Notes: generated by a model not told the origin, from the letters alone. A stretch of 49,888 nucleotides of DNA from Bacillus sp. FJAT-29790 (GCF_019039215.1 NZ_JAHNZZ010000001.1:2388603-2438490); one strand, 5' to 3'; shown: positions 8,796 through 19,317, counted from the stretch's first letter. Program-made: numbers and translations.

Positions 8796-10142
8796 TTATG
8801 ATTGAAAGGAAGCCTGCGGTAAATGAGCGATAGAGTGTTTTGATTCAACTGCCTTCACGTCCTGGCGCTCAGAAACAAGTTCTTCTATATTAAAGATTTT
8901 TACAAATAATTCTAAAGAACGGTCGGCATCTTTGCTTCCTGCCAATTCCTTAGCTTGTAAAATAGGATCTTTTAATAGTTGATTAATAATGCTTTTGGTG
9001 TGCTTGTTTAACACTTTTATATCTCGATCACTCAAGTTCGGCAGCTTTCTTTCAATACTTGTCATTGTTTCAGCCTGAATAGCAAGTGCTTTTTCTCGTA
9101 GAGCGGAAATAACCGGCACAACCCCAAGCAAATTCAACCATTGTTTGAATTCAACAATTTCCTCTTCGATCATGAGCTGAATGATATTTGCTGCCTTTTT
9201 ACGTTCCTGAAGGTTTGCTTCAACAATTCCCTCGAGATCATCAATATCGTATAGAAAAACGCTATCTAACTCAGCAAGCTTTGGATCTAGATCACGTGGC
9301 ACAGCGATGTCTACCATGAACAAAGGTCTGCCTTTCCGCATTTTTTCTACATTAACCATATTCTCTTTCGTTACGACAAAATCCTTTGCTCCCGTAGAAC
9401 TAATCAAAATATCAGCATCAATGAGAGCGCACTGCAGCTCTTTTAATTCTTTTGCAACACCTTCATAGCGGCTAGCCAAATCCTGCGCTTTTTCAAAGGT
9501 GCGATTAATAACCGTTACTTTGCTTGCGCCATTTGCATGGAGATTTTGAATGGCGAGCTCGCCCATTTTGCCGGCACCTAGAATTAGGACATGTTTATTC
9601 TCTAATGAACCAAATATTTTCTTCGCTAGTTCGACTGCAGCATAACTGACGGAAACAGCATTAGCGCCAATATCCGTTTCAGAATGAGCCCGTTTCGCAA
9701 GTGTAACCGCCTGCTTAAATAATTGATTGAACACAGTTCCAATTGTATTCTCTTCCTGTGCATCCAAAAAGCTTGAGCGAACTTGTCCAAGAATTTGTGT
9801 TTCTCCAAGAATCATGGAATTCAAACCGCATGCCACATTAAATAAATGGTCCATCGCACCATCTTGCTCATGGATAAACAAATAAGGAGAAAACTCTTCT
9901 TTTTCTATATTAAACCACTCTGACAAAAATTCTTTAATATAATAACGGCCTGTATGCAGCTGGTCTACAACCGCGTAAATTTCAGTCCGATTACATGTAG
10001 ACAGAATAACGTTCTCAAGGATGCTTTTTTTATTCTTTAATCGATGCATGGCATCCTTTAGCTGAGACGGGTTAAATGTCAAACGTTCTCGAATTTCGAC
10101 AGGGGCTGTTTTATAGTTTAGACCAACAACCACTATATGCAT
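8796..10142 (-). CDS. hemA: Glutamyl-tRNA reductase
   Basis: HemA reduces glutamyl-tRNA(Glu) to glutamate-1-semialdehyde, the committed step of tetrapyrrole synthesis. The 448-residue product begins [20 protein letters not shown]. It has the catalytic cysteine Cys50 in ILSTCNRTE, the nucleotide-binding [12 protein letters not shown], and a C-terminal helical dimerisation region. I chose the ATG at 10140-10142, which follows GGGGGTGTC. A longer frame starting at 10172 lacks an RBS and departs from the family N-terminus. It is the first gene of hemAXCDBL, and the promoter region carries a PerR-like palindrome. Confidence 0.96.
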   Translation of the reverse strand: MHIVVVGLNYKTAPVEIRERLTFNPSQLKDAMHRLKNKKSILENVILSTCNRTEIYAVVDQLHTGRYYIKEFLSEWFNIEKEEFSPYLFIHEQDGAMDHLFNVACGLNSMILGETQILGQVRSSFLDAQEENTIGTVFNQLFKQAVTLAKRAHSETDIGANAVSVSYAAVELAKKIFGSLENKHVLILGAGKMGELAIQNLHANGASKVTVINRTFEKAQDLASRYEGVAKELKELQCALIDADILISSTGAKDFVVTKENMVNVEKMRKGRPLFMVDIAVPRDLDPKLAELDSVFLYDIDDLEGIVEANLQERKKAANIIQLMIEEEIVEFKQWLNLLGVVPVISALREKALAIQAETMTSIERKLPNLSDRDIKVLNKHTKSIINQLLKDPILQAKELAGSKDADRSLELFVKIFNIEELVSERQDVKAVESKHSIAHLPQASFQS

Positions 10143-10181
10143 TTTAAATTGACACCCCCAACTAAATTGCACTTTTCACTA

Positions 10182-10197
10182 TGATAATTGTATCACT
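10182..10197 (-). promoter_or_regulatory. hemA promoter -10 region with PerR-like palindrome
   Basis: On the minus strand an extended -10, TGATACAAT, lies about 45 bases upstream of hemA. It is embedded in the perfect inverted repeat TGATA-N4-TATCA (10182-10195). Compared with the PerR box TTATAATNATTATAA, the stretch ATACAATTATCATAG matches about 10 of 14 defined positions. The hem operon of B. subtilis is known to be PerR-regulated. Overlap with the -10 fits repression. No good -35 hexamer is visible. Confidence 0.45.
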
Positions 10198-10427
10198 TCT
10201 ATTATTCCATTTGATGCGAAAATGTGAACACATCGTGAACTCATATGGTAAAATAGTTATGTTAGTTTTCGAATGTTTTGTTATTTATATGATGATTTTT
10301 ACTTTTTATTTGAATTGCTGCTTTAGCAAAGTTTCTCAATCCAGCTACATTCGACAGATACCTACCTATGTACAGTAACAAAAAAACACGGCAGATTCAA
10401 GTAAGCCTTATTGGAAGCGGTGAAAAC

Positions 10428-10910
10428 ATGAAAAATCAACGAATTTTTCCAGGGATTGTTCTTATTGGCTTTGGTGCCTACTTCTTTCTTCAGCAATTTA
10501 ATATAGCCATTCTCCAGCCTTATTTTGTATGGCCCACTTTATTGATGATTGTCGGAATAGCTTTTTTATTTCAAGGCTATCGTTCAAAGGACAATCAGGC
10601 CATTCTTCCCGGCGTCATTCTTACTGGGTTTGGTCTGCATTTCCATGTCGTAAATCATTTGAAAATCTGGCCAGATCACATTGGGATATTTATTTTAATC
10701 GTTGCGCTCGGTTTATTGCTTCAATATCAAAAAAACGGCACAGGCTTATTTCCAGGACTTCTATTTTTGCTGGTTGCTGCACTGCTGCTATTTTATGATA
10801 AAGTCACCGTTTCGGTTAATCTGCTCGGGAGCGGGCTTTCAGCAGCTTTGACATTTTGGCCTATTTTACTCATTCTCGCCGGTGCTTATTTCCTCTTGAA
10901 AACGAAATAG
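10428..10910 (+). CDS. YsxD-like membrane protein (LiaF/LiaI-type TM region)
   Basis: This 160-residue protein is transcribed divergently from hemA. It begins MKNQRIFPGIVLIGFGAYFFL and contains several predicted membrane segments: residues about 8-25, 30-48, 58-75, 83-100, 108-125 and 140-158. Repeated glycine-rich PG(I/V)(V/I)LxGFG motifs resemble the short transmembrane modules seen in LiaI/LiaF-like and DUF5668 proteins. I chose the start at 10428 because GGAAGCGGTG precedes it; the frame is open upstream to 10368 but lacks an RBS there. The position between hemA and ysxC matches B. subtilis ysxD, a gene of unknown function. Its stop codon lies inside the terminator that it shares with engB. 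Confidence 0.7.
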   Translation: MKNQRIFPGIVLIGFGAYFFLQQFNIAILQPYFVWPTLLMIVGIAFLFQGYRSKDNQAILPGVILTGFGLHFHVVNHLKIWPDHIGIFILIVALGLLLQYQKNGTGLFPGLLFLLVAALLLFYDKVTVSVNLLGSGLSAALTFWPILLILAGAYFLLKTK

Positions 10911-10943
10911 AAAAGAGAGTATTATCTACTCTCTTTTCTATTT
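10905..10943. terminator. Bidirectional terminator between ysxD-like gene and engB
   Basis: A perfect 17-bp inverted repeat (AAATAGAAAAGAGAGTA and its complement, about five bases apart) is flanked by T-rich sequence on both strands. It can terminate both convergent genes. It overlaps the ysxD-like stop codon. Confidence 0.85.
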
Positions 10944-10982
10944 CTCTCATATTCTAGGGTTATTTATACCTATTCTCTCTTC

Positions 10983-11564
10983 TTACATATAACTTTCCAT
11001 TACTGCCCAAGCTTGATCCTTACCTTGTCCTGTTTCAGAAGAAAACATGATCAAATGATCTTCTGGGTCCAAATCTAATGTTTCTTTCGTAATTTTTACA
11101 TGCTTTTGCCATTTTGATTTTGGAATTTTGTCGGCCTTCGTTGCAATAATGATACAAGGAATTTCATAATGTTTCAGGAAGTCATACATCATAACATCAT
11201 CCTTCGTCGGGGGATGACGTAAATCAACAATTAGTAAAACAGCTTTTAGCTGCTCCCTATTCGTCAAATATGTTTCGATCATTTTCCCCCATGCTTCCCG
11301 TTCCTTTTTAGAAACCTTCGCATAACCATAGCCAGGGACATCGACAAAATGAAGGATTTCATTAATTAAATAAAAGTTCAATGTTTGTGTTTTTCCCGGC
11401 TTTGACGAGGTACGCGCTAAATTTTTCCGATTGAGCACCTTATTAATAAAGGAAGATTTCCCGACATTGGATCTGCCCGCTAATGCAAACTCAGGTAAAG
11501 CCTCACCGGGGTATTGGTCAGGCTTCACCGCACTAATAACGATGTCAGCTGTATTTACTTTCAT
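10983..11564 (-). CDS. engB: Ribosome-biogenesis GTPase EngB (YsxC)
   Basis: EngB/YsxC is an essential TrmE-Era-EngA-like GTPase needed for assembly of the large ribosomal subunit. The 193-residue protein shows the G1 loop GRSNVGKSS (residues 30-38), G3 [11 protein letters not shown]4 TKADKI, and a family-typical N-terminus with [12 protein letters not shown]. Its ATG overlaps the lon stop by 4 bp (ATGA), so the two are probably cotranscribed and translationally coupled, the same lonA-ysxC order as in B. subtilis. Confidence 0.96.
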   Translation of the reverse strand: MKVNTADIVISAVKPDQYPGEALPEFALAGRSNVGKSSFINKVLNRKNLARTSSKPGKTQTLNFYLINEILHFVDVPGYGYAKVSKKEREAWGKMIETYLTNREQLKAVLLIVDLRHPPTKDDVMMYDFLKHYEIPCIIIATKADKIPKSKWQKHVKITKETLDLDPEDHLIMFSSETGQGKDQAWAVMESYM

Positions 11565-13888
11565 GCTTGTGCACCACCATTCAATGCATGTTTTAATACT
11601 TCACCCACATGGGAAACGAGGACAAAGGTGAGCTCTTCACGGACACTTTCAGGGATATCATCAATATCCTTTTCATTATCCTTCGGAAGAATAATTTTTG
11701 TAAGTCCTGCCCGGTGTGCACTCAATGTTTTTTCCTTCACTCCACCGATTGGAAGAACACGGCCACGGAGTGTAATTTCACCTGTCATGCCCACTTCTCT
11801 TCGGATTGGCTTACCAGAAAGAGCTGAAACAAGTGCAGTTGCAATGGTAATGCCGGCTGATGGGCCGTCCTTTGGTACTGCCCCCTCAGGTACGTGGATG
11901 TGGATATCATGCTTTTCGTGAAAATTCTCATCAATCTCTAATTCCTTTGCTTTTGAACGAACGTAACTAAATGCAGCTTGGGCCGATTCTTTCATCACAT
12001 CTCCAAGCTTCCCTGTGAGCACAAGCTTTCCTTTTCCTGGAGAGAGGGATACCTCAATTTGCAGTGTATCTCCGCCAACAGTCGTGTAAGCAAGCCCAGT
12101 CGCTACGCCAACCTGATCTTCAGTCTCCGCTTGTCCATATCGAAATTTAGGCTTTCCTAAAAACTCTTCAACATTCTTTTCAGTGATAATAATCTTTTTC
12201 TTATCACCGGAGACGATAATTTTAGCTGTCTTTCGGCAAATGGTTGCAAGCTGACGTTCTAATCCACGAACACCAGCCTCTCTTGTGTAATAACGTACGA
12301 CCATTTGAATGCCGTCCTCACGGATTTGAAGCTGTGATTTTGATAAGCCATGGTCCTTAATTTGCTTAGGTAAAAGATGATCTTTCGCAATGTGAACCTT
12401 TTCTAGTTCGGTATAACCTGCAATCGTAATAATCTCCATCCGGTCACGGAGAGGCCCCGGAATCGTCGCCAAATTATTCGCTGTTGCAATAAACATGACT
12501 TTTGAAAGATCATACGTTTCTTCTATATAATGATCGCTGAAATTATGATTTTGTTCTGGATCCAATACTTCTAGCATCGCAGACGAGGGATCACCGCGGA
12601 AATCATTCGACATTTTGTCAATTTCATCAAGCAAGAATACAGGGTTAATCGTACCCGCCTTTTTCATTCCTTGAATGATGCGGCCAGGCATTGCCCCCAC
12701 GTAAGTTCTTCGATGTCCGCGAATTTCAGATTCATCTCGAACACCACCAAGGGATATTCGAACAAAATTCCGGTTAAGAGAAGTGGCTATCGAACGTGCT
12801 AAACTTGTTTTCCCAACACCTGGAGGTCCCGCAAGACAAAGAATCGGTCCTTTAAGTGAATTGGTTAGCTTTTGGACGGCCAAATACTCTAGTACGCGCT
12901 CTTTTACGTTCTCAAGACCATAATGATCATTATTTAAAATACGTTCAGCTTTATGAATGTCTAAATCATCTTCTGTCGCCTTTTCCCACGGCAATGATAT
13001 AAGCCACTCAATATAATTGCGGATAACGGCACTCTCTGCAGAACTGGAAGGAACCTTTTCGTATCTATCCAATTCTTTCAATGCTGTTAATTCAACATGT
13101 TCAGGCATTTGGGCCTTTTCAATTTTTTCGGTAAGATCGGCAATTTCCCCTGTCTTTCCTTCTTTGTCTCCAAGTTCCTTCTGAATCGCCTTCATTTGTT
13201 CACGCAAATAATATTCTTTTTGCGTTCGTTCCATCGACTTTTTAACCCGCTGCCCAATTTTTTTCTCTAAATTCATTACTTCTTTTTCATTATGAATGAT
13301 TTCAATCACTCGGTTCATCCGGTCTTTAACATCTATTGTTTCAAGAATGTCTTGTTTTTCCTTTAACTTTAAAGGCAGGTGGGATGAAATAATATCTGCC
13401 ATCCGACCAGGCTCTTCAATATCCGCAACCGCTGAGTAGGTTTCAGCTGATATTTTCTTAGACACCTTTATGTACTGTTCAAAGTATTCGAGCATTGTTC
13501 TCATTAATGCCTGATCTTCGACATCTTTTGTTGTTTGTTCTTCTTGTACTGTGATACTTACCATATAATGACTTGTTTCATCTTGGAACTCTACAATTTC
13601 AGCTCTTTTTAATCCTTCTACAAGGACACGTATCGTCCCGTTTGGCAGTTTAAGCATTTGTTTTACTCGTGTTAATGTTCCCACCTGAAATAAATCTTCT
13701 TCTCCCGGCTCATCTATTGAAATTTCTCTTTGCGTAGTTAGAAAAATTAAATGGTCATCTACCATCGCTCTTTCAAGTGCTTGTACCGATTTTTCGCGCC
13801 CAACATCTAAATGCAAGACCATTGTCGGATAAACTAGCAAACCCCGAAGCGGAAGGAGGGGGACGATGATTTCTTTCTTATTCGCCAA
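11561..13888 (-). CDS. lonA: ATP-dependent protease Lon (LonA)
   Basis: LonA is the soluble hexameric AAA+ protease that degrades misfolded and regulatory proteins. The 775-residue product has the N-terminal LON domain ([18 protein letters not shown]), the Walker [10 protein letters not shown], Walker [11 protein letters not shown], and the C-terminal Ser-Lys protease domain. The catalytic serine is in [10 protein letters not shown] (about residue 680) and the lysine in [15 protein letters not shown] (about 722). The start codon is TTG with GGAGGTG eight bases upstream. No in-frame ATG fits better. Overlap with engB indicates an operon. No CtsR operator was recognised. Confidence 0.97.
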   Translation of the reverse strand: MANKKEIIVPLLPLRGLLVYPTMVLHLDVGREKSVQALERAMVDDHLIFLTTQREISIDEPGEEDLFQVGTLTRVKQMLKLPNGTIRVLVEGLKRAEIVEFQDETSHYMVSITVQEEQTTKDVEDQALMRTMLEYFEQYIKVSKKISAETYSAVADIEEPGRMADIISSHLPLKLKEKQDILETIDVKDRMNRVIEIIHNEKEVMNLEKKIGQRVKKSMERTQKEYYLREQMKAIQKELGDKEGKTGEIADLTEKIEKAQMPEHVELTALKELDRYEKVPSSSAESAVIRNYIEWLISLPWEKATEDDLDIHKAERILNNDHYGLENVKERVLEYLAVQKLTNSLKGPILCLAGPPGVGKTSLARSIATSLNRNFVRISLGGVRDESEIRGHRRTYVGAMPGRIIQGMKKAGTINPVFLLDEIDKMSNDFRGDPSSAMLEVLDPEQNHNFSDHYIEETYDLSKVMFIATANNLATIPGPLRDRMEIITIAGYTELEKVHIAKDHLLPKQIKDHGLSKSQLQIREDGIQMVVRYYTREAGVRGLERQLATICRKTAKIIVSGDKKKIIITEKNVEEFLGKPKFRYGQAETEDQVGVATGLAYTTVGGDTLQIEVSLSPGKGKLVLTGKLGDVMKESAQAAFSYVRSKAKELEIDENFHEKHDIHIHVPEGAVPKDGPSAGITIATALVSALSGKPIRREVGMTGEITLRGRVLPIGGVKEKTLSAHRAGLTKIILPKDNEKDIDDIPESVREELTFVLVSHVGEVLKHALNGGAQA

Positions 13889-13988
13889 AACTAAAGCACC
13901 TCCAAATACATATATCTATTAGCTTAAAATTGCTAATATTTTCTTTGTACAATTCTAACGTATTTATGATGTAGTGTCTAATCAGAAA

Positions 13989-14090
13989 AAAGCTACTTTG
14001 CTGCTATTTAACCAAAATGAGGTCTAGTTGATTTCCCCTCCAATCAACTTTATAAATAATCTATTTAAAAACAACAATTATATAGATAAT
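13989..14090. repeat. Degenerate remnant of family A/B repeat
   Basis: The 22-bp core GTTGATTTCCCCTCCAATCAAC (split here as GTTGATT and AATCAAC arms at 14028-14049) looks like a family A/B element whose hairpin interior has been deleted. The sequence to the right (CTATTTAAAAACAACAAT) matches the right end of the copy at 47417-47662. The outer boundaries are approximate. Confidence 0.5.
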
Positions 14091-14105
14091 GGGCATTACA
14101 TAAAT

Positions 14106-14143
14106 AAAACTTCGGTTGTAGACAAACTGCAATCCGAAGTTTT
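14106..14143 (-). terminator. Candidate lonB terminator
   Basis: A perfect 10-bp inverted repeat, AAAACTTCGG/CCGAAGTTTT, surrounds an 18-base loop. On the minus strand it is followed by the interrupted T-run TTTTATTTATG. It lies downstream of lonB and of repeat C1. Confidence 0.55.
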
Positions 14144-14150
14144 CATCCAA

Positions 14151-14330
14151 GAAAAGCGGAGGCGGCTTGGTCAGCCCCGACAAGCATAAGACAATCCGGC
14201 AGAAAGGTTGTTTTTTAACCTTTTTGACGGATTGGCTTATGACCTCGAGGTCGACAAAAACGCGACGTCCTGTCGCATTGTCGACACTAGTACGTCCTAT
14301 ACGTCGGGGTTAGCCGCCGGAGCTAGACAG
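14151..14330. repeat. Structured repeat, family C (copy C1)
   Basis: This 180-bp element begins GAAAAGCGGAGGCGGCT and ends AGCCGCCGGAGCTAGACAG. Its ends are complementary (GGCGGCT with AGCCGCC; GCCCCGAC with GTCGGGG). Inside are two nested hairpins, one with AAGGTT/AACCTT within CAATCCG/CGGATTG and one with GTCGAC arms. It ends one base before the lonB stop codon, so it would be in the lonB 3' UTR. Confidence 0.8.
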
Positions 14331-14331
14331 T

Positions 14332-15999
14332 TTAAATGCTTTCTTTTTTCGCCAATTCGATTGAAGCTGTAATCGCGTGCTCTTTATGGAAATTCTTATG
14401 GAATGCAAGATCAAAGACTTCATTCAAATGGTTTACTGGAACAATATTGATGCCAGTTATTTCATTTAATATAGACTGCATATTTTCTAATGGAATAATC
14501 ACAGTTTTTGCTCCGGCTTTTTTCGCTGCTTTTACTTTCGGATAAACTCCGCCAATCGGTTTAACATAGCCATGAATGCTAATCTCGCCAGTCATCGCAA
14601 TCGTATGGTCAATCGGAAGGTTATAAATGGCCGAATAAATTCCCGTTGCCATCGCTATGCCTGCCGATGGACCATCGATTGGGACCCCGCCCGGGAAGTT
14701 GACATGAATATCATAGTCATTAGCAGGGACGCCCATGGAACGCAGCACAGTAATCACATTTTCAATCGATCCTTTTGCCATGCTTTTTCTGCGAATGGAT
14801 TTTCCTTGACCACCAATGCTCTCCTCTTCCACAATCCCCGTAATATTAATGCTTCCTTTTTCCTTTGCTTGGATGACTGTAACCTCAATTTCAAGCAATG
14901 CACCTGAGTTTGGGCCATAAACGGCGAGACCATTAACAAGTCCTACCGCAGGAGCTAAATTAATTTTCCTTTCCATTCTTGGTGTCAGTTGACTTGATTG
15001 AATAACCCACTCAATATCCTCATCTTTTATGTAATCCCTATCTACCGTTATCGCTAGCCCGGCAGCTATTTGAATCATATTGACAGCTTCCCGCCCATTT
15101 CTTGCATAGGAAGATAATGTCGATAACGCGTTTTCACTAATGGCTAAATTTACTTTATCAGCCGCTTTTTTTCCGACATCAGCAATTTCATCTTCTGCCA
15201 ATTCTCTAAAAAAAACTTCCATACAACGGGAGCGGATCGCAGGCGGAATTTCATTTGGTGTTCGAGTCGTTGCCCCAATTAGCCTGAAATCGGCCGGCAG
15301 CCCATTTTTAAAAATATCATGGATATGATTAGGAATTTGTGTATTCTCTTCATTATAATAGGCACTTTCCAAAAATACTTTGCGATCTTCTAAAACCTTT
15401 AGTAATTTGTTCATTTGTATCGGATGAAGCTCCCCAATTTCATCAATAAACAGCACACCCCCATGAGCATTTGTCACTGCCCCCTGTTTTGGCTGTGGGA
15501 TGCCTGCCTGTCCCATCGCACCTGCTCCTTGATAAATTGGATCATGGACTGAGCCAATGAGTGGATCAGCAATCCCCCGTTCATCAAACCGAGCTGTCGT
15601 TGCATCTAACTCGATGAAAACAGACGAAAGTTTAAAAGGGGATTTCGCTGTTTTCTTCGCTTCTTCTAGAACAAGCCTTGCTGCCGCTGTTTTCCCTACG
15701 CCTGGAGGACCGTAAATGATGACATGCTGGGGATTCGGACTGCAAAGTGCTGCTTTTAATGACTTGATTCCATCCTCCTGTCCAACAATATCAGCAAAAC
15801 TAGAGGGACGTACTTTTTCTGCTAATGGCTCAGTTAGCGATATGGATCTCATTTTTTTCAATTGATCCATTTCTTTTTTTGATTCACGATCAATGGAAAC
15901 CTTTTGTGTTCGCTGGCTTTTTAGTAAATTCCAAAAATATAGCCCGATTACGATTCCAAAAAACAACTGTATAAATAAGGCGATCCCCGTCCAACTCAT
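14332..15999 (-). CDS. lonB: ATP-dependent protease LonB (sporulation type)
   Basis: The 555-residue protein has an N-terminal membrane anchor (GIALFIQLFFGIVIGLYFW, residues 5-23). Next come an AAA+ module with Walker [14 protein letters not shown] (about 95-107) and Walker B GVLFIDEIGEL. The C-terminal Lon protease domain carries the catalytic serine in DGPSAGIAMATG and lysine in IGGVYPKVKAAKKAG. It lacks the long LonA N-terminal domain. In B. subtilis LonB is a forespore protease expressed under sigma-F and lies directly upstream of lonA. The 443-bp spacer to lon holds repeats and a hairpin. RBS CAGGAGGGAAAAGT. Confidence 0.95.
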   Translation of the reverse strand: MSWTGIALFIQLFFGIVIGLYFWNLLKSQRTQKVSIDRESKKEMDQLKKMRSISLTEPLAEKVRPSSFADIVGQEDGIKSLKAALCSPNPQHVIIYGPPGVGKTAAARLVLEEAKKTAKSPFKLSSVFIELDATTARFDERGIADPLIGSVHDPIYQGAGAMGQAGIPQPKQGAVTNAHGGVLFIDEIGELHPIQMNKLLKVLEDRKVFLESAYYNEENTQIPNHIHDIFKNGLPADFRLIGATTRTPNEIPPAIRSRCMEVFFRELAEDEIADVGKKAADKVNLAISENALSTLSSYARNGREAVNMIQIAAGLAITVDRDYIKDEDIEWVIQSSQLTPRMERKINLAPAVGLVNGLAVYGPNSGALLEIEVTVIQAKEKGSINITGIVEEESIGGQGKSIRRKSMAKGSIENVITVLRSMGVPANDYDIHVNFPGGVPIDGPSAGIAMATGIYSAIYNLPIDHTIAMTGEISIHGYVKPIGGVYPKVKAAKKAGAKTVIIPLENMQSILNEITGINIVPVNHLNEVFDLAFHKNFHKEHAITASIELAKKESI

Positions 16000-16089
16000 A
16001 CTTTTCCCTCCTGCATTATAGTTCTCGATGTATTGCTAGTATTTCCTTTACTAAGTTGGAATAAACAAGATTTTCTTGTAAAAAGATGT

Positions 16090-16213
16090 GCTGTTTTCGC
16101 ATATATTGCTGTTTTTAGCCTACAAAGTATGCTCGTTGATTTCCGCTGCGGGCACTTGCTTTCCGCTCCAATCAACTCAGATTATAAAAGCAACAAACTT
16201 TAAGAAAACAGCC
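16090..16213. repeat. MITE-like repeat, family A, internally deleted (copy A2)
   Basis: This is a 124-bp short form with the family A left end GCTGTTTTCGCATATATTG and right end GAAAACAGCC. The hairpin interior is missing. The junction CTTTCCGCTCCAATC looks like a deletion between two TCCGC direct repeats present in full-length copies. It lies upstream of lonB. Confidence 0.85.
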
Positions 16214-16365
16214 TTTCGTTTAAAAATTCGATATTCTCCATGGAAAATTAGAGTCATTTTGAATCGGAGCGGATTTATTGAGTATTACGAAAAATATTGG
16301 AGGCATTTTATCAGCGACTTTTTCGATATATTAGCGAATTCTATTGAACACGGTCATAAACGTTA
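16214..16365. other. Spacer with no recognised feature
   Basis: This AT-rich sequence lies between repeat A2 and the clpX terminator. It should hold the lonB promoter if transcription starts left of the repeat, but no convincing sigma-F, sigma-G or sigma-A motif was found by eye. Confidence 0.5.
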
Positions 16366-16399
16366 AAAAGCCAAACCTCATTTAAAAGGTTTGGCTTTC
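16366..16399 (-). terminator. clpX terminator
   Basis: AAAGCCAAACC and GGTTTGGCTTT flank a 10-base loop. On the minus strand this is followed by a T-run. It lies four bases after the clpX stop. Confidence 0.9.
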
Positions 16400-16403
16400 A
16401 TCA

Positions 16404-17669
16404 TTAAGCTGACGTTTTACGTTCTTCTTCAACAATCGTGCCATCTTCAAGCAGAAGTTTTGGCAGCAGATTATCAATAACAGTTTCTTTCGTAATGATA
16501 CATTTCTTAATATCATCGCGGGATGGAAGGTCAAACATCACATCAAGCATGATTCCTTCAATAATTGAACGAAGACCACGGGCACCTGTTTTACGCTCGA
16601 TTGCTTTTTTGGCAATCTCAACTAGTGCACCATCTTCAAATTCAAGCTCAACGTCATCAAGCTCAAGCATTTTTTGATATTGTTTGACAAGTGCATTTTT
16701 TGGTTTAGTAAGAATTTCGATCAAAGCCTCTTCATCAAGCGGTGAAAGGCTGGCAATAACCGGAAGACGGCCGATAAATTCTGGAATTAATCCAAATTTT
16801 AATAAGTCTTCAGGCAGTACCTTTGAAAGCAGATCTTTTTGGTCGATTTCTTTTTGCTTCGTATCCGAACCAAAACCAATTACTTTTTGGCCTAGACGTC
16901 GTTTAATAATTTGCTCGATGCCGTCAAATGCACCGCCGCATATAAATAAAATGTTTGTTGTATCAATTTGGATAAACTCCTGATGCGGATGTTTCCGTCC
17001 GCCTTGAGGCGGAACGCTCGCAACAGTACCTTCTAAAATTTTCAATAACGCTTGCTGAACTCCTTCACCAGATACATCTCTTGTAATTGAAGGATTTTCA
17101 GACTTCCGGGCAACTTTGTCAATCTCATCGATATAAATGATGCCTTTTTCAGCTTTTTCAACATCATAATCTGCAGACTGGATCAGTTTTAACAGAATGT
17201 TTTCCACATCCTCACCAACATAACCCGCCTCTGTCAATGATGTTGCGTCAGCGATTGCAAAAGGCACATTTAAAATACGAGCTAATGTCTGAGCTAATAA
17301 AGTTTTACCGCTACCTGTTGGTCCAATCATCGCAATATTACTTTTAGACAATTCGACATCGTCGATTTTGCTATTGGAATTAATACGCTTGTAGTGGTTA
17401 TAAACAGCGACAGATAAGGATTTCTTTGCCTGCTCTTGGCCAATGACATACTCATCCAGAATTGCCCTGATTTCTGTCGGCTTTGGCACATCTTTGAACT
17501 CAACTTCTTCTTCTGTACCAAGCTCTTCTTCAACAATTTCCGTGCAGAGTTCAATACATTCATCACATATATAAACACCTGGTCCGGCTACAAGCTTTCG
17601 CACTTGATCCTGTGTTTTACCACAGAAAGAACACTTTAATTGGCCCTTTTCATCATTAAATTTAAACAA
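16404..17669 (-). CDS. clpX: ATP-dependent Clp protease ATP-binding subunit ClpX
   Basis: ClpX is the AAA+ unfoldase that feeds substrates to ClpP. It has an N-terminal zinc-binding domain (CSFCGKT and CDECIELC, residues about 12-36), Walker A GPTGSGKT, Walker [10 protein letters not shown], the ClpP-docking loop IGFGSD and sensor motif TGARGLRSI. The length is 421 residues. I chose the TTG start at 17667-17669, giving [10 protein letters not shown], because AAGGGGTG lies eight bases upstream and the family N-terminus starts there. The upstream GTG at 17678 would sit on the RBS. It is monocistronic, with its own promoter and terminator, between tig and lonB. Confidence 0.96.
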   Translation of the reverse strand: MFKFNDEKGQLKCSFCGKTQDQVRKLVAGPGVYICDECIELCTEIVEEELGTEEEVEFKDVPKPTEIRAILDEYVIGQEQAKKSLSVAVYNHYKRINSNSKIDDVELSKSNIAMIGPTGSGKTLLAQTLARILNVPFAIADATSLTEAGYVGEDVENILLKLIQSADYDVEKAEKGIIYIDEIDKVARKSENPSITRDVSGEGVQQALLKILEGTVASVPPQGGRKHPHQEFIQIDTTNILFICGGAFDGIEQIIKRRLGQKVIGFGSDTKQKEIDQKDLLSKVLPEDLLKFGLIPEFIGRLPVIASLSPLDEEALIEILTKPKNALVKQYQKMLELDDVELEFEDGALVEIAKKAIERKTGARGLRSIIEGIMLDVMFDLPSRDDIKKCIITKETVIDNLLPKLLLEDGTIVEEERKTSA

Positions 17670-17777
17670 TTCCTTCACCCCTTGAAAAACTTCAAATCAT
17701 TATATTAAGCTTGCGAATCACATGCAAATAGTTGGTTACAGTCCTTATTTTTTCAAATACGAGCAGTTATGTATTGC

Positions 17778-17786
17778 ATTGTATCA
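17778..17786 (-). promoter_or_regulatory. Candidate clpX promoter, extended -10
   Basis: The minus strand carries TGATACAAT, an extended -10 (TGN-TACAAT), about 110 bases upstream of clpX. The -35 region is weak. The same nonamer occurs at the hemA promoter. Confidence 0.45.
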
Positions 17787-17789
17787 CAT

Positions 17790-17987
17790 TTTCACAATGG
17801 ACAGGAAATGATAACTCTTAGAAACAGACTAGCGTATGTATGGCTGCATGTATTAGTTGATTCGCTTTTTATAAAGGCTGTATTCTCAATAAGCTTAACC
17901 AAAAACGAATAACTTAAGTCGGAAGATTTTATCCAATTACTTCATTTGTATATTATATGTATGTAATAAAATTTATGTCCATTGTAC
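17790..17987. other. Spacer between clpX promoter and tig terminator, nothing recognised
   Basis: This AT-rich spacer has no ORF with an RBS and no clear structure. A short AGGCTGTATTC near 17876 resembles the left tip of family A repeats and may be a relic. Confidence 0.4.
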
Positions 17988-18020
17988 AAAACAAGGCACG
18001 ATAAGATCGCGCCTTGTTTC
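17988..18020 (-). terminator. tig terminator
   Basis: The minus strand has AAACAAGGCGCGAT and ATCGTGCCTTGTTT around a three-base loop, with a short T-run. It lies shortly after the tig stop. Confidence 0.85.
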
Positions 18021-18030
18021 ATTTATTATA

Positions 18031-19317
18031 TTATGCAACAGTCTTGCTATTTTCCACAAGGAAATCAACTGCTTTTTTAATTTGAAGATCCGCTTTTAGG
18101 CCTTCCAGGCTACCTAGCGCTTTTTGAATATCTTCAACTGCCATATTATACATGCCAGCCATTTTGTTAATTTCTTCAGTTACTTCTTCATCAGTAACTT
18201 CGATATTTTCTGCTTTTGCAATTGCTTCAAGCGTTAAGTTTGTGCGGACGCGCTTCTCAGCATCTTCTTTCATTTGCTCGCGTAATGCACTCTCTTCTTG
18301 TCCAGAGAATTGGAAGTAAAGTTCAAGATTCATGCCTTGCATTTGAAGACGTTGTTCAAATTCAGTCATCATGCGGTCAATTTCCGTATCAACCATAACA
18401 TTCGGCAGATCAATTTCTGTGTTTGCAGAAGCTTTTTCCACTACAGCATCTTGTACGAAATGTTCACCTTCATGCTTCTTGCTTTCTTCTAAACGAGTTT
18501 TAACTTTTTCTTTAAGAGCATCTAAAGTTTCAACTTCTTCGTCAACATCTTTTGCAAACTCGTCATCTAACTGAGGAAGTTCTTTCGTTTTAATTTCATG
18601 AACAGTTACTTTGAAAACTGCAGGTTTTCCAGCTAATTCAGCTGCATGATACTCTTCAGGGAATGATACTTCAACATCTTTAGAATCTCCAGAAGCTAAA
18701 CCTACTAGTTGTTCTTCAAATCCAGGAATGAACTGTCCAGAACCAAGTTCAAGAGAATAGTTTTCAGCTTTGCCGCCTTCGAATGCTTCTCCATCTACAA
18801 AACCTTCAAAGTCCATTACGACTGTATCGCCGTTTTCAGCTTTTCCTTCTTCTTTAACAACAAGTTCTGCTTGTTTTTCCTGCATAGCTTTTAATTCATT
18901 ATTGATATCTTCTTCAGTTACTTCAGTATCAAATTTCTCAACTTCAAGACCTTTGTATTCGCCAAGTTTAACTTCAGGCTTTACAGTAACTGTTGCTTTG
19001 AAAATTAAGCTTTTACCTTTTTCAATTTGTTCAACATCAATTTCAGGACGATCTACTGGTTCGATTCCAGTTTCTTCAATTGCTCCTGCATACGCATCTG
19101 GAAGCAGAATATCAATTGCATCTTGGTAAAGTGATTCAACTCCGAAACGCTTTTCAAACATTCCACGAGGCATTTTCCCTTTACGGAAACCAGGAACATT
19201 TACTTGTTTAACTACTTTGTTAAATGCAGCATTTAATCCTTCTGTAACTTTTTCTGCATCTACTTCAATTGTAAGAACCCCTTGGTTCCCTTCTAACTTT
19301 TCAAATTTTGCAGACAT
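18031..19317 (-). CDS. tig: Trigger factor (ribosome-associated chaperone and PPIase)
   Basis: Trigger factor binds ribosomal protein L23 at the exit tunnel and protects nascent chains. It has the ribosome-binding signature [14 protein letters not shown] (about residues 40-53). A central FKBP-type prolyl isomerase domain follows ([20 protein letters not shown] ... [12 protein letters not shown]), then a long acidic helical C-terminal chaperone domain. The length is 428 residues. The start [11 protein letters not shown] is set by GGAGGG ten bases upstream. The frame stays open 126 bases further into a repeat element, but that extension is an arginine-rich artefact. The leader of about 240 nt contains repeat B1. 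Confidence 0.97.
   Translation of the reverse strand: MSAKFEKLEGNQGVLTIEVDAEKVTEGLNAAFNKVVKQVNVPGFRKGKMPRGMFEKRFGVESLYQDAIDILLPDAYAGAIEETGIEPVDRPEIDVEQIEKGKSLIFKATVTVKPEVKLGEYKGLEVEKFDTEVTEEDINNELKAMQEKQAELVVKEEGKAENGDTVVMDFEGFVDGEAFEGGKAENYSLELGSGQFIPGFEEQLVGLASGDSKDVEVSFPEEYHAAELAGKPAVFKVTVHEIKTKELPQLDDEFAKDVDEEVETLDALKEKVKTRLEESKKHEGEHFVQDAVVEKASANTEIDLPNVMVDTEIDRMMTEFEQRLQMQGMNLELYFQFSGQEESALREQMKEDAEKRVRTNLTLEAIAKAENIEVTDEEVTEEINKMAGMYNMAVEDIQKALGSLEGLKADLQIKKAVDFLVENSKTVA

Noticed and set aside
11514-12160. Plus-strand ORFs antisense to lonA
   Set aside because: They are mirror frames of a strongly conserved coding region, with no RBS or protein-like features.
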